19,454 nt of DNA. Source: JAVBPA01 sp031549925. Its GTDB lineage: Bacteria; Bacillota; Clostridia; Oscillospirales; CAG-272. Both the position numbers and the translations under genes were made by a program. Location: NCBI GenBank assembly GCA_031549925.1, contig JAVBPA010000105.1, positions 1 through 19,454 on the forward strand, read 5' to 3'. A model generated the notes under the pieces. It saw nothing but the letters and a program-made list of their open reading frames with translations. It had not been told where the DNA came from and did not search any database. Shown here piece by piece: positions 13,843 to 19,454 of this stretch (position 1 is its first letter; every line of letters starts with the position of its first letter).

Positions 13843-15813
13843 ATGTCAGATAATAATTCGCAGACCCCAAACATAAACAACACATATGATGAAAATCAAA
13901 TACAGGTACTTGACGGTCTTGAGGCGGTAAGAAAACGCCCGGGGATGTATATAGGGTCAACATCTCAAAAAGGTATGCTCCATCTTATATACGAAATAGT
14001 CGATAACTCCATAGATGAAACACTAGCGGGGGAATGCAGCGAAATAACGGTAAAGCTGCTGCCTGACGGCTCTGTCGAAATTTCCGATAACGGCAGGGGA
14101 ATTCCAGCCGCTATGCATAAAACGGGAAAACCGACGCCTGAGGTTGTATTTACCGTGCTTCACGCTGGGGGAAAGTTCGGGGGACAGGGATATGTTATTT
14201 CAGGAGGACTTCACGGTGTGGGCGCGTCTGTTGTAAACGCGCTTTCAGAGTGGCTCGAATATACAAACTGCTATGAGGGAATGGAATATACGCAGCGCTT
14301 TGCGAGGGGTAAGGTTGACAGGGAATTTAAATGCACAGGAAAAACCGAAAAACGCGGACTTATGGTAAAATTTATGCCCGACAAGGAAATCTTTGAGGAA
14401 ATAGCTCTCGGATTTGATTATAACGTACTTCTTTCAAGAATGAGAGAACAGTCTTTTTTGAACGCTGGAGTTAAAATAATATTGCGTGACGAGAGATGCG
14501 GCTCGGCGGGAGGAGAAGAGGATGACATAATCGAATCAACTCTTCACTACGAGGGAGGAATAAAAAGCTTTGTAGAGTACCTGAACGGGGTAAAACACTG
14601 CGAGATGATCCACGAAGACGTTATATACATGAAAGCTCAAAACGGCGTTACAAGCGCGGAAATTGCGTTCCAGTACAACGATACCTACAATGAAACGATG
14701 ATGACGTTCGCAAATAACATAAATACATCCGAGGGAGGCACTCACGAAACCGGATTCAAATCCGCTCTGACAAAGGTTTTGAACGAATACGCTCGCAAAT
14801 CGAATTTGTTTAAAGGCGATGAAAAAAATCTTACGGGAGAGGATTGCCGCGAGGGAATCTGCGCGGTAGTAAGCGTTAAGCTTCAGGACGCGCAGTTTGA
14901 GGGCCAAACCAAAGCTAAGCTCGGGAACTCCGATATAAGATCTTTTGTCGATAACCTTGTAACAGAAAAATTTTCAGAATATCTGGAAGAAAATCCGTCC
15001 GTCGGACGTGCGATAATAGATAAATCCCTCCAAGCCGCAAGAGCCAGGGAGGCTGCCCGCAAAGCAAAAGAGATAACCCGCCGCAAAGGGTTGTTTGAAG
15101 GTGCGTCGCTTCCCGGAAAGCTGCTGGACTGTCAGGAAAAGAGTATTGAACTTACTGAATTGTTTCTTGTGGAAGGTAATTCCGCCGGAGGAAGCGCGAA
15201 AGGCGGACGCGAATCAAAATACCAGGCTATACTTCCGCTGAGAGGTAAAGTTTTAAACGTTGAAAAAAGCCGTCTTGACAAAATATATTCAAATCAGCAG
15301 CTAATACCTATAATCCAGGCTCTCGGCTGCGGAATCGGCGGCGAATTTGATATAAACAAACTGAGGTATGGTAAAATAATCATCATGGCGGACGCGGACG
15401 TAGACGGTTCGCATATACGCATATTGCTGCTTACTTTCTTTTTCCGTCATATGAGGAAACTTATTGACGAGGGCAGGATATTTTTGGCTTGTCCTCCGCT
15501 TTACCGGATTTTCAGAGGCAAACAGCAGAGGTACGCTTTCACGGATGAGGAAAGAGACAGATATGTAGATGAACTCGGCGGAGGAGATCCCTCAAAGGTA
15601 TCCGCGGAACGCTACAAAGGGCTTGGAGAGATGAATCCGAAGCAGCTTTGGGAAACGACTATGGATCCGGAAAAACGCATACTGCTCAAAGTTAGCATTG
15701 AAGACGCGATAGCCTGCGACGAAATATTTTCCGTACTTATGGGCGACAAGGTTGAACCGAGAAGAATTTTTATTGAGGAAAACGCCAAATACGTGACAAA
15801 CCTCGATATTTGA
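13843..15813 (+). CDS. gyrB: DNA gyrase subunit B
   Basis: ATPase subunit of gyrase, which introduces negative supercoils. The 656 residues show the GHKL ATP site (EIVDNSIDE with Glu51 and Asn55, DNGRGIP at 82-88, GGLHGVG at 121-127), the transducer, and the Toprim domain with Glu444 and the metal pair in DADVDGSHIR (Asp517, Asp519). It ends FIEENAKYVTNLDI, as gyrases do. The Toprim motif reads EGNSAGGSAKGGR: Asn446 replaces the near-invariant Asp of EGDSAGG (E. coli Asp426), a known quinolone-resistance site. An AAAGGA lies 14 bases before the ATG, rather far. ParE is less likely given the gyrA partner and the location. Confidence 0.96.
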   Translation: MSDNNSQTPNINNTYDENQIQVLDGLEAVRKRPGMYIGSTSQKGMLHLIYEIVDNSIDETLAGECSEITVKLLPDGSVEISDNGRGIPAAMHKTGKPTPEVVFTVLHAGGKFGGQGYVISGGLHGVGASVVNALSEWLEYTNCYEGMEYTQRFARGKVDREFKCTGKTEKRGLMVKFMPDKEIFEEIALGFDYNVLLSRMREQSFLNAGVKIILRDERCGSAGGEEDDIIESTLHYEGGIKSFVEYLNGVKHCEMIHEDVIYMKAQNGVTSAEIAFQYNDTYNETMMTFANNINTSEGGTHETGFKSALTKVLNEYARKSNLFKGDEKNLTGEDCREGICAVVSVKLQDAQFEGQTKAKLGNSDIRSFVDNLVTEKFSEYLEENPSVGRAIIDKSLQAARAREAARKAKEITRRKGLFEGASLPGKLLDCQEKSIELTELFLVEGNSAGGSAKGGRESKYQAILPLRGKVLNVEKSRLDKIYSNQQLIPIIQALGCGIGGEFDINKLRYGKIIIMADADVDGSHIRILLLTFFFRHMRKLIDEGRIFLACPPLYRIFRGKQQRYAFTDEERDRYVDELGGGDPSKVSAERYKGLGEMNPKQLWETTMDPEKRILLKVSIEDAIACDEIFSVLMGDKVEPRRIFIEENAKYVTNLDI

Positions 15814-15827
15814 TTATTATTTCAATA

Positions 15828-15847
15828 TAACCGGAGCTTTCCGGTAA
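15828..15847 (+). repeat. 20-base palindromic repeat, copy 1
   Basis: TAACCGGAGCTTTCCGGTAA, identical to the copy at 15879-15898. ACCGGA pairs with TCCGGT around GCTT. The next bases (ACCGGA at 15847-15852) give a competing pairing with the same TCCGGT. Confidence 0.85.
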
Positions 15848-15878
15848 CCGGATTTATTTGTTAAAAGGAACTAAGCGT

Positions 15879-15898
15879 TAACCGGAGCTTTCCGGTAA
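15879..15898 (+). repeat. 20-base palindromic repeat, copy 2
   Basis: Exact second copy, 51 bases after the first and 37 bases before pfkB. A diverged relative lies at 5051-5071, after spoIIE. Neither copy has a T run, so terminator activity is not supported. Confidence 0.85.
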
Positions 15899-15935
15899 AA
15901 AACTACAAAATTATTCAACTTAACAAAAGAACAAA

Positions 15936-16862
15936 ATGAAATATATTACAATTACCTTAAATCCCGCAATAGACCGTGTGATGTACTGCAAAACATCCGA
16001 AATCGGTAAAACAAACCGCGCTTATAAAACCGTATTATCGGCGGGAGGAAAAGGAATTAATTCTTCCCGTATGCTTACCGCTTTGGGGGAAGATGTTACA
16101 GCGCACATATTAACCGGAGGTTTTTGCGGGAAACAGCTTTGTTCGATGCTTTCCGGGGAAAAAATCAAATTTATTTCCCACAAAATCTCCTCTGAGACAA
16201 GAAACTGCATAAAAATTATATCGGACGCGGGAGAATGTACGGAATTTAACGAATCCGGAGGTCCCGTGTCGGAATCTGAAGTAAAAACTCTTATAGATGC
16301 CGTTGCAAACTCAACAGATAACACACATACCGTAATTTTGGGCGGAAGTATTCCACAGGGTGTGGATAAGGCTGTGTACAACTCTGTTATCAAGCTGCTG
16401 AAAAACCGTCATGTATCAGTTTTAGCGGATTGTGACGGAGTCGCTTTAACCGCTGCTGTAGAAGCTTTGCCTGATATGATTAAGCCTAATGTATCGGAAC
16501 TTTCCGATTATCTCGGATATTGTGTAATGTCGGATTTTACTGCACTGGAAGCAGCCAGGCGCGTGTATGTTGAAAAGGGTGTTTCGGTGCTCTGCACCTT
16601 GGGGAAAAACGGTGCGGTATATGCCGGAAAATACGGCGAATCCACAATTGCTTCTCCATATATTCCACAGAGTGAAATAAAAGGCTTTTCGGGAGCGGGA
16701 GATACATTTTTAGCGGCTTTTATCAGCGCAATAGACAACGGATGCACTTTGGATGACGCTATGAGATTTGCAGCATATGCCGCTTCCGAAAAAATAAAGC
16801 TTTCGGGAACCGCCGTTCCGAGGGGACTTTGTGCAAAACCTAATCCCGAAAATATAGTATAA
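15936..16862 (+). CDS. PfkB-family sugar kinase, probable 1-phosphofructokinase
   Basis: ATP-dependent kinase of the ribokinase fold. The closest types by motif are 1-phosphofructokinase (FruK) and tagatose-6-phosphate kinase (LacC). The 308 residues begin with ITLNPAIDRVMY, have the substrate motif GGKGINSSRMLTALG (37-51), GGSIPQGV (136-143), and the active-site loop FSGAGDTFLAAF (251-262) with catalytic Asp256. No fructose phosphotransferase or regulator gene is next to it, so the substrate cannot be fixed; FruK and LacC both remain possible. It sits between gyrB and gyrA on the same strand, an uncommon place for a sugar kinase. The ATG has only a weak AAAAGAA site upstream. Confidence 0.85.
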   Translation: MKYITITLNPAIDRVMYCKTSEIGKTNRAYKTVLSAGGKGINSSRMLTALGEDVTAHILTGGFCGKQLCSMLSGEKIKFISHKISSETRNCIKIISDAGECTEFNESGGPVSESEVKTLIDAVANSTDNTHTVILGGSIPQGVDKAVYNSVIKLLKNRHVSVLADCDGVALTAAVEALPDMIKPNVSELSDYLGYCVMSDFTALEAARRVYVEKGVSVLCTLGKNGAVYAGKYGESTIASPYIPQSEIKGFSGAGDTFLAAFISAIDNGCTLDDAMRFAAYAASEKIKLSGTAVPRGLCAKPNPENIV

Positions 16863-16900
16863 AAATAGCGGTAAAGAAATTTTAAAATTATTTATTAGAA

Positions 16901-16912
16901 GAAAAGCTTTTC
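16901..16912. repeat. 12-base perfect palindrome before gyrA
   Basis: GAAAAGCTTTTC is its own complement. It may be an operator or chance in AT-rich DNA. The other bases of the 112-base pfkB-gyrA gap show no promoter I trust. Confidence 0.3.
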
Positions 16913-16974
16913 CGAAAACGCAAACTTGACCCAACCCAGCGCAAATGAATGCTTGTGAAAGATTGAAGGATAGA

Positions 16975-19454
16975 ATGGATAACAATATACAATTTAAAGA
17001 TCAGAAGATACATGAAGTAGATATGGAAAAGGAAGTGAAAACTTCTTTTATTCAATATGCAATGTCCGTTATAATAGCCCGCGCACTTCCGGATGTCAGA
17101 GACGGATTAAAACCCGTACACCGCAGAATATTATACGCAATGTATGAAGACAATTTGACATATGACAGACCTTTTAATAAATCGGCAGCTACTGTCGGTA
17201 ACGTTTTGGGACGTTATCATCCTCACGGAGATATGGCGGTATATGATTCCATGGTACGTATGGCTCAGCCGTTTTCGCTTCGTTATCCCTTGATTGAAGG
17301 ACAGGGCAACTTCGGAAATATAGACGGAGACCAGGCGGCGGCATACCGTTACACAGAAGCCCGTATGTCGAGACTCGCGGACGATATGATGTCCGATATC
17401 GAAAAAAATACGGTTGAATTTATTCCGAACTTTGACAATAAACATAACGAACCGGCAGTGCTTCCTTCGCGTTTCCCGAATTTACTTGTCAACGGAAGCG
17501 TCGGAATCGCCGTCGGTATGGCAACTAACGTTCCCCCGCACAATTTGAGAGAGGTTATTGACGGAACTATTTATTTGATAGAAAATCCTGAAGCCGAATA
17601 TCAGGAGCTTATGCAGTTTATAAAAGGTCCGGATTTCCCTACTTCCGCTATTATATGCGGCACCGCAGGTATAACCGAAGCATACGCAACCGGACGCGGA
17701 AAAGTTACCGTCAGAGCCAGAGCCGAAGTGGATGAAGAAAAACGCCGCATTGTTATAACCGAGATACCTTATATGGTCAGCAAAGTGGGAATAGTCGAAA
17801 ACATTGCCGAGTGCGTCAAAGAAAAGCGTATAGAGGGAATCACAGAACTGCGCGACGAATCTTCGGACAGAGTGGGCGTGAGGATTGTAATCGAATACCG
17901 CCGCGACGCAAACGGTCCGGTTATTTTAAATCAGCTTTACAAGTTTACGCAGCTCCAGGACACCTGCGCTATCAATATGCTGGCAATAGTAGAAGGGATT
18001 CCGAAAACGCTTACGCTGAAAGAAATGCTTCAATGCTATCTTTATCATCAGCTGGACGTTATCAGCCGCCGGATCAGATTTGAACTTGATAAAGCGCGCA
18101 AAGACGTTCATATATACGAAGGTTATCAAATTGCGATTGATAATATTGATGAAGTTATCAGCATAATCCGTTCCTCCGATTCGATATCGGACGCAAAGCT
18201 CAGGCTGATTGAACGTTTTGAATTTTCCGAAGCTCAGGCTCAGGCTATAGTCGATATGACACTGGGAAGACTCAGCGGCCTTGAAAGACAAAAAATTGAA
18301 GAACGTATAAGAGCCTTGTACGCGCAAATTGCAGAGCTTGAGGATATACTCAGCGACGACAAACGTATATTTGAAATAATTAAAACGGAACTTCTCGAAA
18401 TTAAAAACAGATTCGGAGACGAAAGACGCACCGAAATAATGCCTGTTGAGGATGAAATAATTTTAGAAGATTTGATAGAGCGTCACAACTGCGTCATTAC
18501 AATGACTCATACCGGATATATCAAGCGTCAGCCGAGTGATGTTTACCGCGCGCAGGGACGCGGAGGCAAGGGTATTATCGGAATGGCAACAAAAGAAGAG
18601 GATTTTGTTAAGAGATGCCTCTCGGCTAATTCCCATTCGTTCTTGATGATGTTTACGAATTACGGCAGGGTTTATATAAAAAAAGTGTATCAGATACCCG
18701 AAGCCGGGCGCACATCAAAGGGAAGCAATATCGTAAACATACTAGACCTTGACGAAAAAGAATCGGTCACCGCTTTAATAGCCGTTAATTCTTTCCCTGA
18801 GGATGAATACCTTACAATGGTTACTCGCATGGGAATAGCAAAACGCACATCGCTTTCGGAATATGAAATACGCCGAAGCGGAGGGAAAATCGCAATTACT
18901 CTCGACGAAGGAGATGAGCTTTTGTTTGTTCACCGGACTGTCGGAGGAGGGGATATAATCGTAGCCACAAAATACGGAAATGCCGCGCGTTTCGCGGAAA
19001 ACGACATTAGATGTATAGGCAGAACCGCAAGAGGAGTACACGCTATAAAGCTAAGCGGAGATGATGTTGTAACCGGAGTTGCGGTTGTTGACGATACGAA
19101 AAAACTTGTCATGATAACCGAAGCCGGCTGCGGAAAACGCTGCGAATTTTCAGAATTTTCCGCTCATAACAGAAACACACGCGGAGTTATATGTCAGAAA
19201 ATAACCCCAAAAACCGGAAACCTTTCCGGAATAGCAGCCGTTTCCGATAACGATGATATAATGATAATAGCAAATGACGGAACAATAATACGTACCCCTG
19301 TCAGCGGAATACCCGTAATCGGAAGAAATACAGGCGGTGTTATCGTTATGCGTCCGGCGGAGGGAAGCTCGATTGCAAACTTCGCCATAGTCGAAACCTG
19401 CGATGAAACGGAAAGCTGTTCCGCTGTTGAAGTCACCGAATTGACAGAGGAAGC
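16975..19454 (+). CDS. gyrA: DNA gyrase subunit A, 3' end outside window
   Basis: Breakage-reunion subunit of gyrase. 826 codons are visible without a stop, so only the last few residues should be missing. The N-terminal part has ARALPDVRDGLKPVHRRI, YHPHGDMAVYD and the catalytic Tyr126 in YRYTEARM. The C-terminal wrapping domain carries the GyrA box QGRGGKG (527-533) and several beta-pinwheel repeats, which separates it from ParC. Met87 replaces Ser83 of E. coli in the quinolone-resistance region, while the following acidic residue (Asp91, E. coli Asp87) is kept. GAAGGA ends four bases before the ATG at 16975. An in-frame ATG at 16945 would add ten residues but has no ribosome binding site. 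Confidence 0.97.
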   Translation, partial: MDNNIQFKDQKIHEVDMEKEVKTSFIQYAMSVIIARALPDVRDGLKPVHRRILYAMYEDNLTYDRPFNKSAATVGNVLGRYHPHGDMAVYDSMVRMAQPFSLRYPLIEGQGNFGNIDGDQAAAYRYTEARMSRLADDMMSDIEKNTVEFIPNFDNKHNEPAVLPSRFPNLLVNGSVGIAVGMATNVPPHNLREVIDGTIYLIENPEAEYQELMQFIKGPDFPTSAIICGTAGITEAYATGRGKVTVRARAEVDEEKRRIVITEIPYMVSKVGIVENIAECVKEKRIEGITELRDESSDRVGVRIVIEYRRDANGPVILNQLYKFTQLQDTCAINMLAIVEGIPKTLTLKEMLQCYLYHQLDVISRRIRFELDKARKDVHIYEGYQIAIDNIDEVISIIRSSDSISDAKLRLIERFEFSEAQAQAIVDMTLGRLSGLERQKIEERIRALYAQIAELEDILSDDKRIFEIIKTELLEIKNRFGDERRTEIMPVEDEIILEDLIERHNCVITMTHTGYIKRQPSDVYRAQGRGGKGIIGMATKEEDFVKRCLSANSHSFLMMFTNYGRVYIKKVYQIPEAGRTSKGSNIVNILDLDEKESVTALIAVNSFPEDEYLTMVTRMGIAKRTSLSEYEIRRSGGKIAITLDEGDELLFVHRTVGGGDIIVATKYGNAARFAENDIRCIGRTARGVHAIKLSGDDVVTGVAVVDDTKKLVMITEAGCGKRCEFSEFSAHNRNTRGVICQKITPKTGNLSGIAAVSDNDDIMIIANDGTIIRTPVSGIPVIGRNTGGVIVMRPAEGSSIANFAIVETCDETESCSAVEVTELTEE

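Noticed and set aside
1..19454. Transposase, integrase, prophage or defence genes; tRNA or rRNA genes
   Set aside because: None of the supported coding regions has such motifs, and no tRNA-like or rRNA-like sequence was recognised by eye in the gaps.

Overview
The window is a bacterial replication-origin region from a spore-forming Firmicute, most likely a member of class Clostridia. The evidence is the gene order rpmH-rnpA-yidD-yidC-khpB on the minus strand, divergent from dnaA-dnaN-recF-remB-gyrB-(pfkB)-gyrA on the plus strand. The presence of spoIIE, a sporulation phosphatase, agrees with this. Intergenic DNA is very AT-rich and start codons include TTG and GTG. I cannot name a genus from sequence alone.

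Left arm (1-5291): the tail of a DUF2087 protein runs in from the left edge and is followed closely by leuA (2-isopropylmalate synthase), which ends at a strong intrinsic terminator. A 633-base gap follows. It holds a candidate sigma-A promoter with a 21-base spacer and four tandem copies of a 64-65 base palindromic repeat. The last copy stops about ten bases before the ribosome binding site of spoIIE. spoIIE converges on khpB across a 346-base gap.

Minus-strand operon (5247-9152): a near-consensus promoter at 9147-9152/9123-9128 drives rpmH (L34), rnpA (RNase P protein), yidD, yidC (membrane insertase) and khpB/jag. A hairpin terminator follows khpB. Two further copies of the palindromic repeat lie between rpmH and rnpA, in the same orientation relative to the downstream gene and again right at the start region.

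Origin and plus-strand replication block (9382-19454): dnaA has an extended -10 promoter. The dnaA-dnaN gap holds a cluster of DnaA boxes and an AT-rich stretch, and is the best candidate for oriC. dnaN, recF and remB follow, then gyrB, a sugar-kinase gene (1-phosphofructokinase type) and gyrA, which runs off the right edge near its natural end. GyrA has Met at the position of E. coli Ser83 and GyrB has Asn at the position of E. coli Asp426. Both are quinolone-resistance hot spots, so intrinsic low quinolone susceptibility is a testable prediction.

The most unusual element is the dispersed repeat: six clear copies plus one degenerate relative, each with two mutually exclusive hairpins, placed directly before start codons of unrelated genes. 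The remaining genes are well-known housekeeping families.
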